A stretch of 7,458 nucleotides of DNA from an uncultured Eubacteriales bacterium (GTDB lineage: Bacteria; Bacillota; Clostridia; Oscillospirales; Acutalibacteraceae), in assembly GCA_900317795.1 (NCBI GenBank), contig ONIF01000088.1, positions 1 through 7,458 on the forward strand, given 5' to 3'. The notes under the pieces were generated by a model, which saw nothing but the letters and a program-made list of their open reading frames with translations, was not told the DNA's origin and searched no databases. Positions 1 through 4,999 of this stretch are shown one piece after another. The translations under genes were made by a program, and so were the position numbers. Numbering within the stretch: the stretch's first letter is position 1; every line of letters starts with the position of its first letter.

Positions 1-65
1 TGTATGAAAGGCGACATGGTATGACCGATAGGGTGTCCTATAACGGCAAAGTTTCTTTTTGGCAT
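1..65 (-). CDS. aroE: Shikimate dehydrogenase, N-terminal fragment (cut by window edge)
   Basis: Only the first 21 codons are in the window. They read MPKRNFAVIGHPIGHTMSPF plus one more residue (Ile). This is the signature opening of AroE: a first beta strand followed by the shikimate-binding G-x-P-I-x-H-[ST]-x-S-P motif (here GHPIGHTMSP, residues 10-19), in which the Thr-Met-Ser stretch contacts substrate. AroE is a cytosolic enzyme that reduces 3-dehydroshikimate to shikimate with NADPH in aromatic amino acid synthesis. The ATG at 65-63 is preceded by a strong AAGGAGGC ribosome binding site (plus-strand 73-80), which fixes the start. The gene diverges from acpP. The quinate/shikimate dehydrogenase paralogue YdiB shares this motif and cannot be excluded from 21 residues. 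Confidence 0.85.
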   Translation of the reverse strand, partial: MPKRNFAVIGHPIGHTMSPFI

Positions 66-94
66 AAAAAATGCCTCCTTTTATTTGTGTAATT

Positions 95-113
95 TTCATT
101 AAAAAATAATGAA
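95..113. repeat. Small inverted repeat upstream of aroE
   Basis: TTCATTA (95-101) and TAATGAA (107-113) are exact 7-bp inverted arms around five A residues. They lie 15-33 bp upstream of the aroE ribosome binding site. On the minus strand the right arm overlaps the best available but weak -10 candidate for aroE (CATTAT at 111-106, 18 bp from TTGCAT at 135-130). It could be an operator or chance in AT-rich DNA. Confidence 0.25.
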
Positions 114-127
114 TTGTTGAAATATAT

Positions 128-159
128 ATATGCAATAGGTAAAATCGAAAATTGCATAT
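128..159. promoter_or_regulatory. 9-bp perfect inverted repeat next to the acpP -35 box (possible operator)
   Basis: ATATGCAAT (128-136) and ATTGCATAT (151-159) are perfect inverted arms separated by 14 bp. The right arm ends on the first T of the acpP -35 hexamer (159-164). The left arm contains the weak aroE -35 candidate. The 23-bp centre-to-centre spacing of the arms is about two helical turns, as expected for a dimeric regulator. It does not resemble the known FapR box of Firmicutes fatty acid genes. Binding is inferred, not shown. Confidence 0.35.
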
Positions 160-187
160 TGACAAAGTGGCAAAGAACTAATAAGAT
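159..187 (+). promoter_or_regulatory. Sigma-A promoter of acpP
   Basis: TTGACA (159-164) is a perfect -35. A 17-bp spacer separates it from TAAGAT (182-187), a five-of-six -10. Transcription would start near 194, giving acpP an untranslated leader of about 135 nt. No riboswitch was recognised in that leader. A second, weaker TTGCTG/TATTTT pair (277-305) lies close to the ribosome binding site and is less likely. Confidence 0.7.
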
Positions 188-329
188 TGAAAGTATGAAG
201 AAGATCGTGTGTAAAACATTGGCAGTTCTCCTGTAACATTGTAGCACAAAATATATGGCTTTGTCCACAGAAGAATTTGCTGTTTCACGATTTTTATTAT
301 ATTTTAAATTTTTTAGGAGGAGTTTACCT

Positions 330-557
330 ATGGTACTCGAAAAAGTAAAAAAGATTTTGGCAGAACAGTTTGATGTTGAAGAAGAAAAGATTACACCTGA
401 CACTTTAATTAGCAATGATCTTGGTGCAGATTCTCTTGACGTTGTGGATTTGATTATGTCCATCGAAGATGAATTTGAGGTTGAAGTTCCCGATGAAGAA
501 GCTGAAAACATCAAGACAGTGGAAGACCTTGTTAAGTACATTGAAAATAATCAGTAA
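330..557 (+). CDS. acpP: Acyl carrier protein
   Basis: This is a 75-aa type II acyl carrier protein, the normal length for the family. It carries growing acyl chains for cytosolic fatty acid and phospholipid synthesis on a 4'-phosphopantetheine arm added by holo-ACP synthase. The attachment motif GADSLDVVDL spans residues 32-41, with Ser35 as the modified residue. The four-helix layout and acidic helix II (IMSIEDEFEVEVPDEEAE) are typical. The start ATG at 330 has AGGAGG at 315-320 with 9 nt spacing. An in-frame ATG at 255 has no ribosome binding site and would add a non-ACP N-terminus, so it was not used. The gene is monocistronic, with its own promoter and terminator. It is not in the plsX-fabD-fabG-acpP order common in Firmicutes, so it may be one of several ACPs in the genome. 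Confidence 0.96.
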   Translation: MVLEKVKKILAEQFDVEEEKITPDTLISNDLGADSLDVVDLIMSIEDEFEVEVPDEEAENIKTVEDLVKYIENNQ

Positions 558-564
558 TTTATCG

Positions 565-601
565 GAAGTCCTGCATGAAAAAAAGCAGGGCTTCTTTATT
601 T
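565..601 (+). terminator. Rho-independent terminator of acpP
   Basis: GAAGTCCTGC (565-574) pairs with GCAGGGCTTC (585-594), 10 bp with one G-U, around an A-rich 10-nt loop. It is followed by TTTATTT (595-601). It begins 7 nt after the acpP stop codon. Confidence 0.88.
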
Positions 602-602
602 G

Positions 603-637
603 AAAAAAAGCCGTTTGCGGAAATGCAGACGGCTTTT
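603..637 (-). terminator. Rho-independent terminator of the minus-strand lipoprotein operon
   Basis: The arms AAAAGCCGTTTGC (606-618) and GCAGACGGCTTTT (625-637) form a 13-bp stem with one T-G wobble and a 6-nt loop. Read on the minus strand the stem runs into seven T residues (609-603), so it mainly serves the gene ending at 642. It is back to back with the acpP terminator and also gives a second stop for plus-strand transcripts. Confidence 0.85.
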
Positions 638-641
638 GATA

Positions 642-1058
642 TTATATTCTTTTGTACAAAAATTCTTCTGTATAGGAAATGTTGTTTTCGGTTGAGTTTT
701 CAATTCTGGTTATATTTTTACGGTCATCGGAAACTTTGAATTGAGCGGTAATCTCCCCGTGAAATTCATTTTCGAGGAATGTTATGGTGATATATTCGTT
801 GTCATAGGTGTATGTAAAGTCGTCAATTCTTACATTGGAAGCCGTAAGGTAGCCTGTACCTGACTTTTCAAACACTATTTTCATATCGGCTAAAACGGAA
901 TTGTCCTCTGCCCGTGCAATATCAGCCACTTCTCCGTCTGCATAGAGAGTGTCTGATACAAATTGCCAATGTCCCGTAGGGTTGAAATCGAAGTCCGAAC
1001 AGCCACTCAATGAAAGTACGAGTGTCGTGCAGATGAGAAACAAAAAAATTTTTTTCAT
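642..1058 (-). CDS. Small secreted lipoprotein, possibly lipocalin-like
   Basis: The protein is 138 aa. Residues 1-20 form a classic lipoprotein signal: positive MKK, a hydrophobic core, and the lipobox LSGC with Cys20 as the lipidated residue. It should therefore be exported by Sec, lipidated by Lgt, cleaved before Cys20 and anchored outside the membrane. The mature part is short and rich in alternating beta strands (for example YTYDNEYITITF and EITAQFKV) after a GHWQFVSDTLYADG opening. This resembles the small lipocalin-like beta-barrel lipoproteins of Clostridia, but no family is firmly recognised. ATG at 1058 is chosen because GGGAG (1071-1067) lies 8 nt upstream. The ATG at 1073 sits within or before that site and would put MGVIS ahead of the signal peptide. 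The start lies 5 nt after the upstream stop codon, so the two genes are probably translationally coupled. Confidence 0.85.
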   Translation of the reverse strand: MKKIFLFLICTTLVLSLSGCSDFDFNPTGHWQFVSDTLYADGEVADIARAEDNSVLADMKIVFEKSGTGYLTASNVRIDDFTYTYDNEYITITFLENEFHGEITAQFKVSDDRKNITRIENSTENNISYTEEFLYKRI

Positions 1059-1063
1059 AGAAA

Positions 1064-1744
1064 TTACTCCCAAAGTTTGAAACGGTGGAATGTCCAGGCA
1101 GGTTTATAGTTTCCATAAGTGCCAAGACACCTGCAGTCATTTTCACATTGTCTTATTTCAAGAATATCTTCTTTTCCGACGCTGTCAAGCAAACTGTTGA
1201 GTCTGTCGAAAGCCCTGTTAAGATAGCCTTGATTATCTTCACCGGGGTCTTCCAATATCACTTTCGCAAGATGTCTGAAAGAAAGGGGACGGCTTATATT
1301 TCTGATAGTGATGCTTTGACCGAAATTTCCCTTTGTGAAACCACGCCTGAGTTCATTGATATTATTATAATATCTTTCGTTGGCAGGAGTATTTTTTTCC
1401 GACCAGTAAATAGCATTTGTCCTTGTAACGCATATATCGTAATCGCTGACTTCATCAAGCACATCTATTGAATATACAAACAGCACCGGACCGTAAAAAT
1501 TTACATTTTTGGAAAGGGCGTGCACATCAACGGAGTCAAGGAAAATATCATTGTAGATTTCAAATTCTCTGTCAGTATCATCTGTAACTTGAGGTGTCTG
1601 GGGATAATCGCATTCTTCAACATACTCCCTTGACATAAGACCGCCATTTTCGAGATATGAAATTGATGTAAGCACAGAATTTGCGTGATAGAGATATTCT
1701 ACCCCTTTTTCACGGAGAACCTGTTTGACTTCTGAACTGTTCAA
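1064..1744 (-). CDS. Conserved-looking protein of unknown function (weak ADP-ribosyltransferase/DarT-like resemblance)
   Basis: This is a 226-aa soluble protein with no signal peptide or membrane segment. I cannot name its family. Residues 17-39 (YLYHANSVLTSISYLENGGL to SR39) have the shape Y-H-x-N-x(3)-[ST]-[ST]-I-x(3)-L-x-x-G-G-L-x-S-R. That recalls the NAD-binding start of DarT/DUF4433-type ADP-ribosyltransferases (H-x-T-x(3)-N-L-x-S-I-x(3)-G). A hydrophobic YGPVLFVYSIDVL strand follows at 84-96 and GNFGQSITI at 139-147. No clear catalytic Glu is evident in the expected later strand, where Gln143 occurs, so the ART link is a guess. The C-terminus has clustered cysteines (C200, C204, C206) and a His220. 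The start is TTG at 1744-1742, with AGAAGGA at 1757-1751 and an in-frame stop just upstream. It leads an operon with the lipoprotein and diverges from the XRE regulator. Confidence 0.85.
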   Translation of the reverse strand: MNSSEVKQVLREKGVEYLYHANSVLTSISYLENGGLMSREYVEECDYPQTPQVTDDTDREFEIYNDIFLDSVDVHALSKNVNFYGPVLFVYSIDVLDEVSDYDICVTRTNAIYWSEKNTPANERYYNNINELRRGFTKGNFGQSITIRNISRPLSFRHLAKVILEDPGEDNQGYLNRAFDRLNSLLDSVGKEDILEIRQCENDCRCLGTYGNYKPAWTFHRFKLWE

Positions 1745-1775
1745 TTTTTATCCTTCTTTCATTATTTTTATAAAT

Positions 1776-1804
1776 ATTTTAACTTTAATTCGACAAAAAA
1801 TCAA
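1776..1804 (-). promoter_or_regulatory. Promoter of the 226-aa protein/lipoprotein operon
   Basis: On the minus strand, TTGATT (1804-1799), a 17-bp spacer and TAAAAT (1781-1776) match sigma-A hexamers at 4/6 and 5/6. An overlapping alternative is TTGTCG (1796-1791) with TATAAA 18 bp away. Transcription would start about 25 nt before the TTG start codon. This promoter lies back to back with the XRE gene promoter. Confidence 0.5.
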
Positions 1805-1824
1805 GTATTATTTTATAAAAAATG

Positions 1825-1853
1825 TTGAGAATTTACAAATTAAGTGTTATAAT
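1825..1853 (+). promoter_or_regulatory. Promoter of the 275-aa XRE regulator
   Basis: TTGAGA (1825-1830), a 17-bp spacer and a perfect TATAAT (1848-1853) form a strong sigma-A promoter. Transcription would begin near 1860, about 19 nt before the ATG at 1879. This placement rules out the upstream in-frame ATG at 1822, which precedes the -35. Confidence 0.8.
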
Positions 1854-1878
1854 AAAATTTAAGAGGGCGGTGTTTTTT

Positions 1879-2706
1879 ATGATAGGAGAATATATAAAGA
1901 AATTTCGCATAAAAAAGGGTATAACCCAAGAAGAACTTGGCAGGATAGTGGGAGTAACCACGCAGGCGGTTTCAAAATGGGAGAGAGGCGGAGTGCCCGA
2001 CGCAGAGCTTTTGCCGAATATAGCAGACGCACTCGGTGTAACGACAGATATGCTTTTTGGGCGTAAGAACGTGCAGAGTATAGAGGATATGGCATTGGAA
2101 GAAATATTGTCGGTGGAACGTGAGGAAGGCTTTAAAAAAGCCTTTCAGATATTGTGGTCTATGTCAATCGGTTTGTCAAAATTAGGCTCGGTGAAAGAGA
2201 GTTTCAGTTTTAGTGCTCTTGACAGCCTGAAGAATAATGACGGGTATCACTATTATTCAAGGCTGAGCTTTGACGAGGGAACGGTTGATGCCAAACTTGA
2301 TACGGATTGCAGATATTTTTTCATCATGCCGGAGCCTGTTGAGGGATATACCAAGATGTTTGAGAACACTGAGGAACTTGCGGAAACATTTTCACTTTTC
2401 TCAAACAAGGATATTTTGAAAATCATTTTCTATATGTACAGCCGCAAAAATACACCTGTATCGCTGTCGCTCATATCCGCAAAAACAAATATAGATGTCG
2501 GCAGGGCGGAAAAACTGATGGACAGACTTTGTAAATGCAATCTTGCGGACTGTGGAATTGTCGAAACGGAGAACGGCACTTTGAAAACGTATATGTTCCG
2601 AAATGAAACGATGGTAATACCTTTATTGTGCTTTGCAAAGGAAATAAGAGATGAAAAAGTGATAAATTGGGGAGTATGGTTCGAGAGATATAAACCGTTG
2701 TTTTAA
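1879..2706 (+). CDS. XRE-family transcriptional regulator with a long C-terminal domain
   Basis: The protein is 275 aa. Residues 1-62 form a Cro/CI (HTH_3) DNA-binding domain: EYIKKFRIKKGITQEELG, then the recognition helix around TTQAVSKWERG (27-37), ending in LGVTTDMLFG (52-61). The remaining roughly 210 residues are not a recognised enzyme or peptidase domain. Residues 172-225 (starting at SLFSNKDILKIIFYMYSRK) look helical with a winged-helix flavour, as in ArsR/MarR-like folds. They could serve dimerisation or signal sensing. The start ATG at 1879 follows GAGGGCGG (1863-1870) by 8 nt. The gene diverges from the 226-aa protein/lipoprotein operon, with promoters about 20 bp apart, so it probably controls that operon and itself. 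That control is inference. No LexA-like Ser-Lys cleavage module was seen. Confidence 0.9.
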   Translation: MIGEYIKKFRIKKGITQEELGRIVGVTTQAVSKWERGGVPDAELLPNIADALGVTTDMLFGRKNVQSIEDMALEEILSVEREEGFKKAFQILWSMSIGLSKLGSVKESFSFSALDSLKNNDGYHYYSRLSFDEGTVDAKLDTDCRYFFIMPEPVEGYTKMFENTEELAETFSLFSNKDILKIIFYMYSRKNTPVSLSLISAKTNIDVGRAEKLMDRLCKCNLADCGIVETENGTLKTYMFRNETMVIPLLCFAKEIRDEKVINWGVWFERYKPLF

Positions 2707-2729
2707 GAGATAAAACGGCAGTTTATTTT
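2691..2729 (+). terminator. Likely terminator overlapping the stop codon of the XRE gene
   Basis: TAAACCGTTGTTTT (2691-2704) pairs with AAAACGGCAGTTTA (2712-2725) with 11 Watson-Crick pairs, two G-U and one mismatch, around a 7-nt loop. It is followed by a short T-rich run (TTTATTTTG). The stem covers the last four codons and the first base of the stop codon, an economical arrangement, but it is weaker than the other terminators here. Confidence 0.5.
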
Positions 2730-2745
2730 GTGGTGTAATAATTTC

Positions 2746-2774
2746 TTGAATAAACCGCATTTATCGTATAGAAT
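2746..2774 (+). promoter_or_regulatory. Promoter of the MutS-like gene
   Basis: TTGAAT (2746-2751), a 17-bp spacer and TAGAAT (2769-2774) match sigma-A hexamers at 4/6 and 5/6. The predicted start near 2781 leaves a leader of about 48 nt before the ATG at 2829. Confidence 0.6.
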
Positions 2775-2828
2775 ATATACAAGGAAATGTTACAGGAAGT
2801 AATAAAGATTAAAATGAGGTGTTGAAAA

Positions 2829-4448
2829 ATGCAGGAATTCAGTTTGCTTTATCCGCAGGGCGTAGAACCCGATTGTAAAACTCTTTGTGAGGAAGCCGTA
2901 AATGACTTGTCGCTTGAATTGATATGCGAAAAACTTGCAGATGATACTTTTGAACACAATATTATTAAGAATATAATGATAAAAATAGAGAGAAATCCCG
3001 CTGTAATAAGATATAGAACAGATATTTTTGATGACATAGTACATTTTCCTCAGCTCCGTGAACATATTAAAGAATTGCTTGAACAGCTTGCGTTTTTGAA
3101 GGAGTTGGAGAGGTCGCTGAAAGACTCGACAGCCGCACCTATATGGCAGTTGGTCAACCGTCTTAACGAATTGGAAATATATGTAAAGTGTATTTCGGGC
3201 ATTAACAAGGCTCTTTCTGAAAATGACATAAAGTCAGATGGTTTGAAGTTTTTGAAAGAATATGTAAGTTCGATATATCAGGAAAGCGGATTTGAGCATT
3301 TGCAGGAGGATATAAAAGACCTTGTCAACGAAGTAAGAGAGATAAAGAGTGTGTCTGTCGGGGTAAACTTGGACAACCTCATGCGACCTGTTGAAGTCGG
3401 TATTGTTTCGATAAATACAGAGCCTTTCACAAAAACACCTTTTTTGAATAGATTTCTTGAATTTGCCACCAAACAAAATCAGCTTGAACAGGGTGCAAGC
3501 TTTCACGGAATGACAAAATTCCATACTGTAAGCAAGATTGCAGGCGAGGACCCGTTTACGTCAAATCTTACAAAAGTTATGACAGAGATGCTTGGACTGA
3601 CTGTAAAGCGTCTGAAAAGCCGGCTTTCAAAATATACAAATGTCAGCGGATATGGTTTGACAAAGCTGATACCGGAGTTTATTTTTTATATCAGATGGGC
3701 GGATTATATCAGCAAAATGCAGGAGCTGGGCATACCGATGTGCAAGCCCGAGATAATTGAAACGGAGAAGCGTGAACTTCATGCAAAAGGTCTGTATAAT
3801 TTCAAGCTTGCCATGACAAGAGTGGGCGGAAAGAATTTTGATATAGTGCCGAATGACATAGACTTTGATGCAGAGCATAGAATATATATCATGACAGGAC
3901 CGAACAGGGGCGGAAAAACTACCATGACACAGGCAGTAGGCTTGTTGTTTCTGCTTGCACAGTGCGGAATATATACCCCTTGTGAAAGCGTTGTATTAAG
4001 TCCCGTTGACAACATCTATACACATTTCCCTGCCGACGAAAATAAAACAGTTGATTTGGGCAGACTTGGTGAGGAGTCCAAGCGTATGAGTGAGTTGTTC
4101 GGAATGGCGACAAATGAAAGTCTTTTGCTTTTCAACGAGTCGCTTGCCACAACGTCATTTGCGGAGGGCTTGTATATTGCAAAAGACGTTGTAAAAGCCC
4201 TGAGATATTTGGGAGCAAGGACTATTTTCAACACACACATGCATGAATTGGCAATGAACCTTGAAGAAGTCAACACGCTCATAGCAGGCGACAGTAAAGT
4301 AGCGAGCCTTATCACAGGCATACATGAAGGAAAGCGTTCCTACAAAATATTCATAGCACCACCGGAGGGCGTAAGCTATGCACAGGATATTGCAAAGAAA
4401 TACGGTGTAACATTCGACCAGCTTTCCGACAAGATAAAACACAGCTAA
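2829..4448 (+). CDS. MutS-family ATPase without a mismatch-recognition domain
   Basis: The protein is 539 aa, against about 850 for MutS1 and about 780 for MutS2. Residues about 55-330 look like the MutS core/lever domain: the opening RYRTDIFDDI, then helical QLVNRLNELEIYVKCI at 107-122. Residues about 345-520 are the MutS ABC-type ATPase: Walker A TGPNRGGKTT (356-365), the GEESKRMSEL signature region (414-423), Walker B LLLFNES (432-438), the ATTS D-loop (440-443) and the TH switch (469-470). The N-terminal clamp domain with the mismatch-probing F-x-E motif is missing. So is the C-terminal Smr nuclease of MutS2, and no LDLRG-type linker was seen. It is therefore an orphan MutS-like DNA-structure-binding ATPase, not classical mismatch repair MutS. 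The Walker B Asp is Asn436, while the catalytic Glu437 is kept. ATG 2829 has GAGGTG (2816-2821) at 7 nt. Its biological role is unknown. Confidence 0.92.
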   Translation: MQEFSLLYPQGVEPDCKTLCEEAVNDLSLELICEKLADDTFEHNIIKNIMIKIERNPAVIRYRTDIFDDIVHFPQLREHIKELLEQLAFLKELERSLKDSTAAPIWQLVNRLNELEIYVKCISGINKALSENDIKSDGLKFLKEYVSSIYQESGFEHLQEDIKDLVNEVREIKSVSVGVNLDNLMRPVEVGIVSINTEPFTKTPFLNRFLEFATKQNQLEQGASFHGMTKFHTVSKIAGEDPFTSNLTKVMTEMLGLTVKRLKSRLSKYTNVSGYGLTKLIPEFIFYIRWADYISKMQELGIPMCKPEIIETEKRELHAKGLYNFKLAMTRVGGKNFDIVPNDIDFDAEHRIYIMTGPNRGGKTTMTQAVGLLFLLAQCGIYTPCESVVLSPVDNIYTHFPADENKTVDLGRLGEESKRMSELFGMATNESLLLFNESLATTSFAEGLYIAKDVVKALRYLGARTIFNTHMHELAMNLEEVNTLIAGDSKVASLITGIHEGKRSYKIFIAPPEGVSYAQDIAKKYGVTFDQLSDKIKHS

Positions 4449-4470
4449 CCCCAACCCTTTAAAATAGCCG

Positions 4471-4536
4471 TTCCCCGAAACATGAACAATTAGCAGTTAG
4501 CAATTAGCAATTAGCAGTTGTTTGTGTTTCGGGGAA
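4471..4536. terminator. Long convergent hairpin, probable bidirectional terminator
   Basis: TTCCCCGAAACA (4471-4482) and TGTTTCGGGGAA (4525-4536) are perfect 12-bp inverted arms. Two G-U pairs then AACAA/TTGTT (4485-4489 with 4518-4522) extend the stem to about 19 bp. The 28-nt loop (4490-4517) is made of heptamer repeats. AT-rich tracts flank both sides (AAAATA at 4461-4466, TATTTT at 4540-4545). It sits between the convergent stops at 4448 and 4539, which suits a shared terminator, although the T-tracts are not pure and the loop is long. Confidence 0.65.
4487..4520. repeat. Heptamer tandem repeat array (CAATTAG/CAGTTAG)
   Basis: Five successive units with a 7-bp period: CAATTAG, CAGTTAG, CAATTAG, CAATTAG, CAGTTG (last one truncated). 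Variants differ by A/G at the third base. The array fills the loop of the convergent hairpin at 4471-4536. Its reverse complement (CTAATTG) reappears upstream of recD2. Confidence 0.85.
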
Positions 4537-4538
4537 AC

Positions 4539-4919
4539 TTATTTTATATAGGCAATTTTTGATACTCTGAAATCTTCCAAATCGGAGTTATAAAAAAACA
4601 CATTTGCATAATAAGCAAAAACCTTGACAATGCTTTCATTGAACCACATATTTTCAAAATAGGAAGAATAAGTTTGATTGGGATAAAGAGGTCTTTTGAT
4701 TGTAATGACAGTTTTTTGTACAAGCATGAGGTCATACCAAGAGAGCTTTTTGTCGTTTTCGATAGGGTAAAGTTCTATTTCAATAATACTTATTTTTTTG
4801 GCTGTATTGTTTGTGACGGAAAATTTAATATCAATTCTGTAATCCTGTCCGAATTCTTTCGGAAACCACACGCCGTTTTCCAGATGCCCCAACTCAAATT
4901 CAAAATCAATCTCAAACAT
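4539..4919 (-). CDS. Small cytosolic beta-rich protein of unknown function
   Basis: The protein is 126 aa with no signal peptide or membrane segment. I cannot assign a named family. The sequence reads as a beta sandwich: IDIKFSVTNNTAKKISIIEI (29-48), ELYPIENDKKL (49-59), then LYPNQTYSSYFENMWFNESI (78-97) and a final aromatic strand pair. The order 'V-x-N-N-T-x-K-x-I', then 'P-x-Q-x-Y', then 'W-F-N-x-x-I-x-K-V' is reminiscent of small Ig/FxLYD-like beta-sandwich domains often found attached to bacterial membrane or zinc-ribbon proteins. Here the domain stands alone. The ATG at 4919 follows AAGAAGGTG (4933-4925). The gene diverges from the 69-aa XRE repressor and shares a palindromic operator with it, so it is probably the repressor's target. 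It converges on the MutS-like gene. Confidence 0.82.
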   Translation of the reverse strand: MFEIDFEFELGHLENGVWFPKEFGQDYRIDIKFSVTNNTAKKISIIEIELYPIENDKKLSWYDLMLVQKTVITIKRPLYPNQTYSSYFENMWFNESIVKVFAYYANVFFYNSDLEDFRVSKIAYIK

Positions 4920-4956
4920 TTTTACACCTTCTTAAATATACATATTATGGATATTT

Positions 4957-4981
4957 AAATTATACAATTTTAGTATAATTT
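4957..4981. promoter_or_regulatory. Palindromic operator shared by two divergent genes
   Basis: AAATTATAC (4957-4965) and GTATAATTT (4973-4981) are perfect inverted arms around a 7-bp spacer. The left arm contains the minus-strand -10 (TATAAT, 4964-4959). The right arm contains a plus-strand TATAAT (4974-4979) that fits the XRE gene. A repressor bound here would block both promoters. The neighbouring single-domain XRE protein is the natural candidate, since such proteins usually bind as dimers to their own divergent promoter region. Binding is inferred. Confidence 0.6.
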
Positions 4982-4988
4982 CTGTCAA
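4959..4988 (-). promoter_or_regulatory. Consensus promoter of the 126-aa protein gene
   Basis: On the minus strand, TTGACA (4988-4983) and TATAAT (4964-4959) are both perfect sigma-A hexamers with an 18-bp spacer. This is the strongest promoter in the window and would need a repressor to keep it silent. The palindrome at 4957-4981 covers its -10 and most of its spacer. Confidence 0.85.
4974..4979 (+). promoter_or_regulatory. -10 box of the 69-aa XRE gene
   Basis: A perfect TATAAT would start transcription near 4986, about 14 nt before the ATG at 5000. No good -35 lies 16-18 bp upstream, so it is a weak or regulated promoter. Its sequence identity as a -10 also follows from symmetry with the minus-strand -10 in the palindrome. 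Confidence 0.45.
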
Positions 4989-4999
4989 GGGTGATTTTA

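Noticed and set aside
255..329. In-frame N-terminal extension of the acyl carrier protein
   Set aside because: There is no ribosome binding site before 255, the added 25 residues are unlike any ACP, and AGGAGG sits correctly before 330.
38..541. 167-codon minus-strand open frame opposite acpP
   Set aside because: It is antisense to a certain gene, low in complexity, overlaps the aroE start, and shows no domain or ribosome binding site.
1085..1471. 128-codon plus-strand open frame inside the 226-aa gene
   Set aside because: It is antisense to a better-supported gene with a promoter, ribosome binding site and operon partner. Its composition looks like a shadow frame.
1822..1878. Upstream ATG for the 275-aa XRE protein
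   Set aside because: It lies upstream of the promoter -35 and has no ribosome binding site. The HTH domain begins right after the ATG at 1879.
1879..2706. XRE regulator considered as a LexA/CI-type self-cleaving repressor or ImmA-linked phage regulator
   Set aside because: No Ala-Gly or Cys-Gly cleavage site with a Ser-Lys dyad, and no HExxH metallopeptidase motif here or in neighbours.
4674..4958. 94-codon plus-strand open frame opposite the 126-aa gene
   Set aside because: It is a shadow of the minus-strand gene, which has a consensus promoter and a ribosome binding site. This frame runs into that promoter region.
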